Shown here: piece after piece, positions 26,059 to 33,670 of the stretch | Position numbering within the stretch: position 1 is the first letter of the stretch | Layout: every line of letters begins with the position of its first letter | Origin: an uncultured Dehalococcoidia bacterium | GTDB taxonomy: Bacteria; Chloroflexota; Dehalococcoidia; Lucifugimonadales; UBA3495 | DNA length: 64,000 bases | NCBI GenBank assembly: GCA_958296225.1 | Contig: OY282456.1 | Coordinates: forward strand, 2,604,001 to 2,668,000 | Direction of reading: 5' to 3' | The notes under the pieces: model-generated | The model's input: the letters and a program-made list of their open reading frames with translations, nothing else | Database searches by the model: none | What the model was told of the DNA's origin: nothing | Translations under genes and position numbers: made by a program

Positions 26059-27087
26059 ATGACTGCCGCCCAGACGCCAATCGTTACCTTCCAGGACATC
26101 CTGGACGCCATCGCGCAAAACCCGGAACTCAAAGAGGAGATGCGCCGGCACCTCCAGGACGAAGCGCTGCGCAATCTCCCGCAGACGGTAGCCCTGCTGG
26201 CCCAAAACCTGCAGGAACTGACCGCCATCGTGCAGGCCATGGCAGAACGACAAGCCCGGACGGAAACGGACATCGCCGAGCTGAAAGACGGGCAGGCCCG
26301 GATGGAAGAACGCCAAACCCGGATGGAAGGCGATATCGCCGAGCTGAAAGACGGGCAGACCCGGATGGAAGAACGCCAAACCCGGATGGAAGGTGATATC
26401 GCCGAGCTGAAAGACGGGCACACCCGGATGGAAGAACGCCAGACCCGGATGGAAGGCGATATCGCCGAGCTGAAAGACGGGCACACCCGGATGGAAGAAC
26501 GCCAGACCCGGATGGAAGAACGCCAGACCCGGATGGAAGAACGCCAGACCCGGATGGAAGGCGACATTGCCGAGCTGAAAGACGGGCAGACCCGGACGGA
26601 AGAACGCCAAACCCGGATGGAAGATCGCCAAACCCGGATGGAAGGCACACTGAACCGCCTGTCCGGCACCGACTACGAACGTCGCATCGCCCGCAGCCTG
26701 CGCCGCAACTCCCAAAGGTACTTCGGCATCAGCAGCGCCCAGCTTGTCCATAGCGTCATACTCCCGAACAACAACCCTCTGCCCGACCTGCTGGACCAAG
26801 CCTGCGACGCCGGCGCAATCACAGCCGAGGAAGCCAGCCAGGCCGAAAGAGTCGACCTGGTCATCATCGGACACGACAACGACGACGGCATCCGCTACGC
26901 TGTTATCGAAGCATCCGTCAACGTTGACCGGAGCGACGTAACCCGCGCCCAGGCCCGCAGCCAAATCATCGCGCGGGCCACCGGGAGCGACGTCGTACCC
27001 GCCGTAGCCGGAGACACCATACCGGACACGGTCCAGCAGTACGCCGCCGACCAGGGAGTAACGGCCGTCGTCATCCCTGCGGAATAA
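26059..27087 (+). CDS. Coiled-coil repeat protein with PD-(D/E)XK-like C-terminal domain
   Basis: 342 aa from ATG 26059 (ACGGAGG upstream; an in-frame TTG at 26053 is an alternative). Residues 1-60 are helical. Residues about 75-195 are tandem copies of a 21-residue unit, MEERQTRMEGDIAELKDGQT plus R, with extra 7-residue MEERQTR units: a long parallel coiled coil. The C-terminal 140 residues carry RVDLVIIG (D266) and YAVIEASVNVD (E284), which fits a PD-(D/E)XK nuclease-like fold of the kind attached to such coils in DUF3782-type proteins; the Lys position is not clear. A hairpin terminator follows. Confidence 0.75.
   Translation: MTAAQTPIVTFQDILDAIAQNPELKEEMRRHLQDEALRNLPQTVALLAQNLQELTAIVQAMAERQARTETDIAELKDGQARMEERQTRMEGDIAELKDGQTRMEERQTRMEGDIAELKDGHTRMEERQTRMEGDIAELKDGHTRMEERQTRMEERQTRMEERQTRMEGDIAELKDGQTRTEERQTRMEDRQTRMEGTLNRLSGTDYERRIARSLRRNSQRYFGISSAQLVHSVILPNNNPLPDLLDQACDAGAITAEEASQAERVDLVIIGHDNDDGIRYAVIEASVNVDRSDVTRAQARSQIIARATGSDVVPAVAGDTIPDTVQQYAADQGVTAVVIPAE
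26302..26640 (+). repeat. 63-bp/21-bp coding tandem repeat
   Basis: In-frame 63-bp units begin at 26302, 26365 and 26428, followed by tandem 21-bp atggaagaacgccagacccg-type units and a last mixed unit. Copies differ by only a few bases, pointing to recent expansion or contraction by slippage. Length changes stay in frame and alter the coil length in steps of 7 or 21 residues. Confidence 0.9.
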
Positions 27088-27117
27088 CCGCAAAGCCCCC
27101 AAACCTCGCCACTCGCG

Positions 27118-27150
27118 AAAGCCGGACGGAACATAACGTCGTCCGGCTTT
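27118..27150 (+). terminator. Hairpin terminator
   Basis: Stem aaagccggacg / cgtccggcttt (11 bp, perfect) with an 11-nt loop, 30 nt past the coiled-coil gene. The stem closes with three T on the plus strand and three A on the other side, so it could stop transcription in either direction. Confidence 0.65.
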
Positions 27151-27186
27151 CAACGTCAGGCCCCAGGCCAGGAACAGGAGCGCCGC

Positions 27187-27377
27187 CGATATGCCCAACA
27201 TCAACGTCGCCGTCTCGGCCAACACGTTGCCGCCGCCGCTCAGTTGCTCACCGAACGTTGCAACGCCATCGTGGCCCGGATATCCGCAGCGAGTTTGAAG
27301 GCCCCAGCAGCCTGCAACGGCTGCAAGCCTGCAATACCGGCGAGTACCGGGAATTGGATGAAGCCCAGGAACTTCTA
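27187..27377 (+). pseudogene. Short decayed coding fragment
   Basis: One frame gives QLLTERCNAIVARI, and the neighbouring frame continues with RSEFEGPSSLQRLQACNTGE and DEAQELL before the IS5-derived element starts. This looks like a gene broken by a frameshift at about 27280 and then truncated by the element. Family not recognised. Confidence 0.4.
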
Positions 27378-27790
27378 GGGCGTGTCGTCAAATTTAGGAT
27401 ATGGTGATAGATTGGCGCCGTTAGCCGCAATCTGCAACCAGGAGGGCTGTCCCGTGTCCGCCGCCGCTGCTTGTCACCGCTACGACATCTCCGACCGCGC
27501 CTGGCCAATACTGGAACCCCGGCTCCCCGGCGGCAAGGGCAAGGTCGGATACCCCGCATCAAACAACCGCCGCTTTATCAAGCCGTGTTCTGGGTGCTGC
27601 GCATCGGCGCTCCCTGGCTCGACCTGCCCCCCGGACTACGGCGACGGGAGCAACACCCACCGCCGCTTTATTCGCTGGCGCAATCAAAACGTCTGGGCCG
27701 AATTGCAGGAAGCCCTGGTTGACGACCCCGATGGCGATTTGCCGGATACGGGCCCTGGCTGTGGGCCAAAATGGTTTGACTGCACGCCTT
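27378..27790 (+). mobile_element. IS5-family deletion derivative
   Basis: Left end gggcgtgtcgtcaaattta and right end ggccaaaatggtttgactgc plus acgcct are the inverted ends seen in the other IS5-family copies here. Inside is the transposase N-terminus (HRYDISDRAWPILEPRLPGG) with a frameshift, joined after QEALVDDPD directly to the last 60 bp of the IS. The DDE core is deleted, so this is a 413-bp non-autonomous element. It lies just upstream of the selenoprotein operon and may have brought or displaced promoter sequence. Confidence 0.8.
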
Positions 27791-27895
27791 AAATCGGAAC
27801 GCTACCCTCCGGGAGCAGGGGTTACGCCGGGCTGCCAACTGATAGTACAATCACGCCACAGCATCACGACCAGATACCCCAAACGGAGGCTAACC

Positions 27896-28462
27896 ATGAC
27901 AACCGCCGAACCCATGAGCCGGCTGCGGCTGGTCAACCCCAGGGGCACCGAACTGCCCACCACCGAGTTTCGCATGAACGACCGCTCCGGTGGCCTGGCC
28001 GGCAAGCGGCTAGGCCTCATGGAAAACTCCAAGGCCAACGCCGACGCGCTGCTGCATGAGCTGGGCGACATCCTCAACGCGCGGCACGGCTTCTCCGAGG
28101 TGCGCTACTACAGCAAGCACCACGCCAGCCTGCCCGCCAAGCAGGACGTCATCGACTCCATCCTGGGCGAGGTTGACTACCTCATCACCGGGGTTGGCGA
28201 TTGAGGGTCTTGCAGCTCGTGCAGTGTGCACGACGGCATCGATATGGAAAAGCGCGGCGTCCCTACCGCGGCCATTATCACCCACGTGTTCCTCAACACG
28301 GCCCAGGCCATGACCCGCATGATGGGCGTACCCGAGTACCGCTACGTGGTGGCCCAGCATCCCCTGTCCAGCCTCACCGAGGACGAGGTGAAACAGCGCG
28401 CCGTGGAGTTGGCCGACGAGGTTGAGTCCATCCTGACCGGCCAGCCCGTTGCAGCCGCCTAA
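27896..28462 (+). CDS. UGSC-family selenoprotein (TGA at 28202 read as Sec)
   Basis: 188 aa if TGA 28202-28204 is read through. The frame runs without break from ATG 27896 (ggaggc upstream) to TAA 28462. Around the TGA the protein reads YLITGVGD-U-GSCSSCSVHDGI, the UGSC motif that names this family (U103, C106). A stem-loop follows: tcgtgca / tgcacga with loop GTG at 28217-28233, its loop 19 nt after the TGA and beginning with G, matching the usual bacterial SECIS rules. Family function is unknown but redox chemistry is likely. First gene of the thioesterase-AhpD-SDR-MFS group. Confidence 0.87.
28217..28233 (+). promoter_or_regulatory. Candidate bacterial SECIS hairpin (UGSC gene)
   Basis: A perfect 7-bp stem (tcgtgca / tgcacga) closed by the loop gtg. 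It lies inside the coding sequence, 19 nt from the TGA to the loop. SelB-type recognition needs a compact hairpin at about this distance with a G at the start of the loop; both are met. Confidence 0.7.
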
Positions 28463-28484
28463 CTCACGCACCCGGTCATACATT

Positions 28485-28895
28485 ATGGCCAACCCTGACA
28501 TGGCCAATCCCGACGCGCCGGCGCCATCCCGCCCGTCGCTCAACCCGGCCATCCGGCCCGGTTTGGCGGGCGAGATGGAACTGACCGTCGCCGCCGAGCA
28601 TCTGGCGCCCCACACGCCCAAATTCAGCACGCCGGCGATGGTGATGCTGATGGAGCAGGCGTCCTACGCGGCGATTGCGCCCCTGCTCTACCCGGGCCAA
28701 ACCGTCGTTGGCTACGAGGTCAACGTCAAGCACCTGGCGCCGGCCGACGCCGGCAGCCGGGTGTCCGGCCGCTCCGTTCTCACCGACGTATCCGGCAACA
28801 AACTCCGTTTCGAGGTGGCAGTGCGCCACGGCGGCACCATCCTCGGCACCGCGGAGCACAAGATGGCGGTGGTTCCCCAGTCTGCAACCGATTGA
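28485..28895 (+). CDS. Hot-dog thioesterase (fluoroacetyl-CoA thioesterase-like)
   Basis: 136 aa from ATG 28485 (a second ATG at 28500 is possible; both lack a clear ribosome site). The hot-dog helix and strands are seen in TPAMVMLMEQASYAAIAPLL and VGYEVNVKHLAPADAGSRV, as in FlK-type thioesterases. These hydrolyse acyl-CoA esters. It sits 22 nt after the UGSC gene and 27 nt before the second selenoprotein, so it is likely cotranscribed with both. Confidence 0.82.
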   Translation: MANPDMANPDAPAPSRPSLNPAIRPGLAGEMELTVAAEHLAPHTPKFSTPAMVMLMEQASYAAIAPLLYPGQTVVGYEVNVKHLAPADAGSRVSGRSVLTDVSGNKLRFEVAVRHGGTILGTAEHKMAVVPQSATD

Positions 28896-28922
28896 TTCCC
28901 CCCACTCAGGAGGGCAGGCAAT

Positions 28923-29489
28923 ATGTCCTGGATTCGTGAAACCGACGCCGCAGCGCCGGCGGTCATTAAGTGTATGTCCATCAATCCGGCGTTAATGGCG
29001 GCGGTGCAGAACCTGAACGCCAACGCCACCTTCGGCGCCTCGGCCCTGACGCGCACCCAGGAGGAAGCCATCGCCACGGTGGTCTCCCTGGTCAACCGCT
29101 GCCACTATTGAGCCGTCGCCCACGGAGGGTTCCTCCGTCAGCACTCCGGCGACCCCGAATACGCCAGCCACATCATCCACGACTACACCCGGGCCGACCT
29201 GGACCCGCAAACCCGCGCCATCCTGGACTACGCCGTCAAACTGACGCTGACGCCGGCCCTGATGCAGCAATCGGATGTAGAAACACTGCGCTCCGTCGGC
29301 CTCACCGACGAACAGGTGCTGTCAACCGTAGCCATCACCAGCGTATTCAACTTTATGAACCGTCTGGCCGACGGCCTGGGCGTCGCAATCCCCGAAGGCC
29401 GGGAGGCCGCCATGAGCCAGTGGCTCTCCGACCCGGCAAAGCGGGCGCAGGACTGGCTGCTCACCGTCGCGCCGGTTTCCGCGTCATAA
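28923..29489 (+). CDS. AhpD-like (carboxymuconolactone decarboxylase fold) selenoprotein, TGA at 29109 read as Sec
   Basis: 188 aa with readthrough. AGGAGGG precedes ATG 28923. The frame passes one TGA at 29109-29111, exactly where AhpD-like peroxidase-related enzymes have the second redox residue: VSLVNRCHY-U-AVAHGGFLR (C60, U63, H67; CxxU with the downstream His). After it the frame stays open with the family's LDYAVKLTLTP and FNFMNRLADGLGV blocks. A 7-bp hairpin (acggagg / cctccgt, loop gtt) begins 11 nt after the TGA. Likely peroxide or thiol-disulfide reduction. A plain nonsense mutation is much less likely given motif, hairpin and the neighbouring UGSC gene. Confidence 0.87.
29122..29138 (+). 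promoter_or_regulatory. Candidate bacterial SECIS hairpin (AhpD-like gene)
   Basis: Perfect 7-bp stem acggagg / cctccgt with loop gtt. The loop starts with G and lies 17 nt after the TGA. It has the same stem length and loop size as the hairpin in the UGSC gene although the sequences differ, which argues for structural selection. Confidence 0.7.
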
Positions 29490-29510
29490 CCCGCACCGTC
29501 GCACAATCCC

Positions 29511-29538
29511 GCCGGGGCGAATAGTTATCCGCCCCGGC
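29511..29538. repeat. REP-like palindrome
   Basis: Stem gccggggcg / cgccccggc with a 10-nt loop, between the AhpD-like gene and the SDR. A longer relative is at 49266-49292. It could attenuate transcription but has no T tract. Confidence 0.6.
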
Positions 29539-29558
29539 CGATTTCCCGGAGGTTCCAA

Positions 29559-30389
29559 ATGACTCTACTTCCCGCCGGCCGCCCCCGGCTCCAGGACAAA
29601 GTCGCCATCATCACCGGCGCCGGCTCCAGCGGGCCGGGCGTGGGCACGGGCAAGGCCGCCTCCATCTTGTTCGCCCGCGAAGGAGCGAAAGTGCTGCTGG
29701 TGGACCGCAACCCCCAGGCCGCTGAGGAAACGCTGGCAACCATCCGCGAAGCGGGCGGCGAAGCATCGGTCATAGCCGCCGACGTAACCCTGGCCGCCGA
29801 CTGCGAAGCCATCGCCAACGCGGCGGTGGAACGCTATGGCGCACTGCACATCCTGTTCAACAACGTTGGCATCACCGGCCCCGGTTCGCCCACCGAGGTT
29901 GAGGAAAGCGTGTGGGATAACGTGCTTGACGTTAACCTCAAGAGCATGATGCTGACCACCAAGTACGCAGTCCCCAGGATGATTGACGCCGGCGGGGGCA
30001 GCATCATCAATATGTCGTCCATCGCGGGAGTCCGCGCCGGCAGCGGCGCGGCCAGCGTGCCCTATTCCGCGTCCAAGGCCGGAGTAATCGGTATGTCCGA
30101 GACGATGGCGGTGCACCTGGGGCGGGACAACGTGCGCGTCAACGTCATCGCTCCCGGCCACATCTACACCCCCATGGTCGGCGGGACGATGCAGCCACAG
30201 GTGCGGGAATGGCGACGCAAGGCCGGCCCGCTGGGCGTGGAGGGCAACGCCTGGGATATTGCCTACGCCGCTCTGTTCCTGGCCAGCGACGAGGCCCGCT
30301 GGGTCTCCGGCGTGGTGCTGCCCGTGGACGCCGGCCTGCTGGCCGCTACGCCGCTGGCGATGTACTCCCGCATCCGGGAAGGCGATTAA
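29559..30389 (+). CDS. SDR family oxidoreductase
   Basis: 276 aa. TGAGSSGPGVGTG is an extended variant of the glycine-rich cofactor motif near residue 23; NNVG near 103 replaces the usual NNAG; catalytic Ser and YSASKAG follow. The extended glycine loop (GSSGPGVGTG) is seen in a subgroup of NAD-dependent SDRs. RBS CCGGAGG is close to the ATG. It lies in the selenoprotein group, so a role in the same catabolic pathway is plausible; substrate unknown. Confidence 0.87.
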   Translation: MTLLPAGRPRLQDKVAIITGAGSSGPGVGTGKAASILFAREGAKVLLVDRNPQAAEETLATIREAGGEASVIAADVTLAADCEAIANAAVERYGALHILFNNVGITGPGSPTEVEESVWDNVLDVNLKSMMLTTKYAVPRMIDAGGGSIINMSSIAGVRAGSGAASVPYSASKAGVIGMSETMAVHLGRDNVRVNVIAPGHIYTPMVGGTMQPQVREWRRKAGPLGVEGNAWDIAYAALFLASDEARWVSGVVLPVDAGLLAATPLAMYSRIREGD

Positions 30390-30420
30390 CCGTCCAGACG
30401 GCCGGCATTGCTGCGGGTTC

Positions 30421-30444
30421 TGTTGACATTTTGAAATGTCAACA
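30421..30444. promoter_or_regulatory. Perfect palindromic operator candidate
   Basis: tgttgacatt ttga aatgtcaaca: two perfect 10-bp half-sites around a 4-bp centre, 45 bp upstream of the MFS gene and 32 bp after the SDR stop. AT-rich against a GC-rich background and unlike the REP palindromes. The left arm also contains TTGACA, a -35 consensus, so a dimeric repressor bound here would block a promoter. The cognate regulator is not in view. Confidence 0.55.
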
Positions 30445-30489
30445 CAGCCTGGCCGTCAGGGTGGCTGGCCCGGCAATGTATGATTTCGG

Positions 30490-32196
30490 ATGGCATCAAT
30501 ACTATCAAAAGAGCGGATTGTCGCTCCCGCCCACTTCAACCGCTGGCTGGCGCCGCCGGCGTCGGTTGCCATCCACCTGTGCATCGGCTCGGTATATGCG
30601 TGGAGCCTGTTCAATGCCCCGCTAACGCGGACGCAAGGCGTTGTTGCCAGCGGCGCCGGCGACTGGAACCTTTCGCAAGTAGTCTGGATTTTTACCGTCG
30701 CGATTATATGCCTGGGGCTGGCGGCGGCTTTTGCCGGGCGATGGCTGGAGCAGGTGGGGCCGCGCCTGGTTGGAGTGACGTCGGCGGCGTGCTGGGGCGG
30801 CGGCTTTCTGGTGGGAGCGGCCGGCATCCATACCCAGCAATTGTGGCTGCTCTATCTTGGGTATGGCGTGCTGGGCGGCTGCGGACTGGGCCTGGGTTAC
30901 GTGTCGCCGGTGAGCACGCTGCTGCGCTGGTTTCCCGACCGCCGGGGGATGGCCACGGGAATGGCGATTATGGGCTTCGGCGGCGGCGCCATCATCGCGG
31001 CGCCGCTCAAAGAGTTTCTCATCCGAACCTTTTACCGGGCGCCGGAATATCTGGGCAGCGTCGCCGAGGTGGAACTGGTGACGATGGACGGCCGGCGCTT
31101 TGCGGAAACGGCCGGCGGCCTGCGGGAAGCGGTCATCGTAGCGGCCCACGACGTACCGCAAATGATTGTCCCCGGCCCGGAGGGCGTGTATCTGGCCGGG
31201 ACGGGCAGCGTGGGCATAATGGGAACGTTCATCGTCCTGGGCGTGACGTATTTCGCGGTGATGACCCTGGCGGCTTTCGCCTTCCGCATTCCGCCGCCGG
31301 GCTGGCGGCCGGCCGGCTGGACTCCGCCGGATGAAAGCGAAGCAAAAGAACGCATGATGACCCGGCGCGACGTAGAGATTAATCAGGCGCTGAAAACGCC
31401 GCAGTTCTATTTGCTGTGGCTGGTGCTGTGCCTGAACGTCACCGCCGGCATCGGGGTGTTGGGGGTGGCCCGGACGATGATGACGGAAATTTTCGGTTCC
31501 ACCCTCCCCCACGTAGTAGATGGCGCTTTCGCCGCTACTTACGTGGTGATGATTAGCGTGTTCAACATGGGCGGGCGGTTTTGCTGGGCCAGCGCGTCGG
31601 ACTACCTGGGGCGCAAGCGGACGTACTGGATATTTTTTGCCCTGGGCAGCGTCCTGTATCTGTCAATTCCGCTGGCGGCCCACCGGGTCAGCGTCAGCCC
31701 GTCGGTGGTCTGGCTGGTCTATTTCTATGCCGCAACGATGCTGATATTCACAATGTACGGCGGCGGGTTTGCCACCATACCGGCCTACCTGGCGGACGTG
31801 TTCGGCTCGCGTTTTGTGGGGGGCATCCACGGCCGGCTGCTCACCGCCTGGAGCGTGGCCGGGCTGCTGGGGCCGCTGGCGATTACCACGCTGCGGCAGC
31901 GGGCCGAGGTGAACGCCATCCGCGACCTGGCCGCCCAGGCCGACCCGGAGGCATTCCGGGAACGGTTCGGGGCCGGCATCGACCAGCTGGAGCTGCTGAT
32001 ACAGGAGAAGACCGTAACGGTGGCCCAGCTGATGGACATCGTGCCCGCAGACGTGCCGCATCCGGGCGCCTCGCTATACAACTCGACGATGTTCCTAATG
32101 GTGGGGCTCCTGCTGCTGGCGTTGGCGGCCAATGCGCTGATGCGCCCGGTGAGCGAACGGCACTATATGCCGGAGGAAGGTGGCGACCCGGTCTAG
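30490..32196 (+). CDS. MFS transporter, oxalate/formate antiporter (OFA) type
   Basis: 568 aa, about 12 membrane segments. The N-terminus LCIGSVYAWSLFNAPLT is characteristic of OFA carriers, as is GCGLGLGYVSPVSTLLRWFP with PDRRG in the loop. A soluble insertion of about 60 residues (residues ~190-240) separates the sixth span from its neighbours. It probably moves a small organic acid. The palindrome at 30421 may control it. Confidence 0.87.
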   Translation: MASILSKERIVAPAHFNRWLAPPASVAIHLCIGSVYAWSLFNAPLTRTQGVVASGAGDWNLSQVVWIFTVAIICLGLAAAFAGRWLEQVGPRLVGVTSAACWGGGFLVGAAGIHTQQLWLLYLGYGVLGGCGLGLGYVSPVSTLLRWFPDRRGMATGMAIMGFGGGAIIAAPLKEFLIRTFYRAPEYLGSVAEVELVTMDGRRFAETAGGLREAVIVAAHDVPQMIVPGPEGVYLAGTGSVGIMGTFIVLGVTYFAVMTLAAFAFRIPPPGWRPAGWTPPDESEAKERMMTRRDVEINQALKTPQFYLLWLVLCLNVTAGIGVLGVARTMMTEIFGSTLPHVVDGAFAATYVVMISVFNMGGRFCWASASDYLGRKRTYWIFFALGSVLYLSIPLAAHRVSVSPSVVWLVYFYAATMLIFTMYGGGFATIPAYLADVFGSRFVGGIHGRLLTAWSVAGLLGPLAITTLRQRAEVNAIRDLAAQADPEAFRERFGAGIDQLELLIQEKTVTVAQLMDIVPADVPHPGASLYNSTMFLMVGLLLLALAANALMRPVSERHYMPEEGGDPV

Positions 32197-32221
32197 GCCG
32201 TAGTGGGGGCCTGCGGCTCAG

Positions 32222-33655
32222 TCAGGACACGGGCGGCCGATGCTGCGCCCAGGGTTGGGCTTCCTCAAAGGCGGCCATGGCCCGCAGCACCCGTCCCTCG
32301 GCTCCGGCCGGCCCCACGATGTGCAGACCTACTGGCAGGCCGGCGCCGAGCTTCTTATCAATAGAAAAGCCGCACGGCACGCTGGCCGCCGTCTGACCGC
32401 TCATGTTGATGGGGAAGGTGAAGGGCAGATAACCCCACCACGGCTCCACCGACCGGCCGGCGATGCTGGTGGGATGCTGGCCGATGGGGAAGGCCGTAAC
32501 CGCCATCGCCGGCGTCAGCAGCAGGTCGTAGGTGTCGAAGAAATCGGCGAAGCGGCGCTTGTGCCGGTCAACGTAGGCCAACGCCCGCGACAGGTCGGCG
32601 GCCGAGTGCTGCGATGCGGCAGCGAAGGTGTTCTGCACATAGTGGGTCAGCTCGTCCCGCCGCTCCGGGTACAGGGCGGCGTAGGACGTGTAGGATGCCG
32701 TGCCGAACACGGTGGAGAACGCCGGGAACGGGTCGCCCTCAACCTCCGGCGCCGCCTCCTCCACGATTGCGCCCATTTCCTGGAACACCTGGGCGGCGGC
32801 CCGGGTAATCTGCACTACCTCCGGGTCAACGGCGGCGTAGCCCAAATCGTCGCTCCAGGCGATGCGCCACCCGTTGACGCCGCCCTCCAGCGCGGCCATG
32901 TAGTCCGGGGGCGTGTCGGTCATCGTATTGGGGTCGCGGGAGTCGGGGCCGGCCAGCGCCTGCAACAGCAGCGCGGTATCGCGGACGGTGCGGCTCATCG
33001 GGCCGGACTGGGAGAAATGATTGACCGCCGGCCCGCCGTAGCCGCCATAGCGGGGCACCCGCCCCTGCGACGGCTTGATGCCGGTAACGCCGCTGAAACT
33101 GGACGGGATGCGGATGCTCCCGCCGCCGTCGCTGCCGGTAGCCAGCGTGCAGAGGCCGGCGGCCAGCGCCGCCGCCGCCCCACCGCTGCTGCCGCCGGGG
33201 GTGCAGCCGGTGTGCCACGGATTGCGACACGGCTCGCTGACCAGATTCTCCGTAGTGCCCGACTGACCGAACTCCGGCGTATTGGTCTTGCCCAGGATGA
33301 CGGCGCCGGCCGCCTTTACCCGCTCGACCACTATCGAGTCCATTTCGGGCACCCGGTCGCGGAAAATGGCGGAGCCCATGGTGGTTCTGACGCCTTGGGT
33401 CAATTCCAGGTCTTTGATGGAGATGGGGACGCCGTGCAGCGGCCCCAGGGAGTCGCCCCGGCGCACCGCCGCATCGGCGGCGCGGGCGGCGGCCAGGGCG
33501 TCGTCCGGGCAGAGCGTCAGGTAGGCATTGAGCTGGGGGTTCAGCGACTCAATTCGCCGGTAAAACAGCTCGGTCAGCTCCACTGCGGAAATCTCGCCGC
33601 CGGCAATCATCCGGCGGATTTCGGTAGCGGGCGTGAAAGCGAGTTCAGAATCCAT
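32222..33655 (-). CDS. Amidase signature enzyme
   Basis: 477 aa. The Ser-cis-Ser-Lys triad is visible: ISIKDLELTQG (Lys), then GGSSGGAAAALAAGL and ATGSDGGGSIRIPSSFSG with the two serines. Members hydrolyse amides, or act as GatA in tRNA transamidation; absence of gatB/gatC neighbours and the divergent C-terminus (PFTFPINMSGQTAASVPCGF) favour a stand-alone amidase. Converges with the MFS gene. Confidence 0.9.
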   Translation of the reverse strand: MDSELAFTPATEIRRMIAGGEISAVELTELFYRRIESLNPQLNAYLTLCPDDALAAARAADAAVRRGDSLGPLHGVPISIKDLELTQGVRTTMGSAIFRDRVPEMDSIVVERVKAAGAVILGKTNTPEFGQSGTTENLVSEPCRNPWHTGCTPGGSSGGAAAALAAGLCTLATGSDGGGSIRIPSSFSGVTGIKPSQGRVPRYGGYGGPAVNHFSQSGPMSRTVRDTALLLQALAGPDSRDPNTMTDTPPDYMAALEGGVNGWRIAWSDDLGYAAVDPEVVQITRAAAQVFQEMGAIVEEAAPEVEGDPFPAFSTVFGTASYTSYAALYPERRDELTHYVQNTFAAASQHSAADLSRALAYVDRHKRRFADFFDTYDLLLTPAMAVTAFPIGQHPTSIAGRSVEPWWGYLPFTFPINMSGQTAASVPCGFSIDKKLGAGLPVGLHIVGPAGAEGRVLRAMAAFEEAQPWAQHRPPVS

Positions 33656-33670
33656 GACACGTTCCTCCGG

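Noticed and set aside
26020..27225. Repeat-rich minus-strand frames (FHPGLAFFHPGL-type) over the coiled-coil gene
   Set aside because: Perfect repeats in the antisense frame simply mirror the 63-bp coding repeat; no start signal, and the plus-strand frame has a ribosome site and terminator.
28202..28204. TGA as an ordinary stop or nonsense mutation in the UGSC gene
   Set aside because: It falls exactly at the family's selenocysteine position, the frame stays open after it, and a SECIS-like hairpin follows.
29109..29111. TGA as an ordinary stop in the AhpD-like gene
   Set aside because: It replaces the redox Cys in CHYx, with intact family sequence on both sides and a hairpin at SECIS distance.
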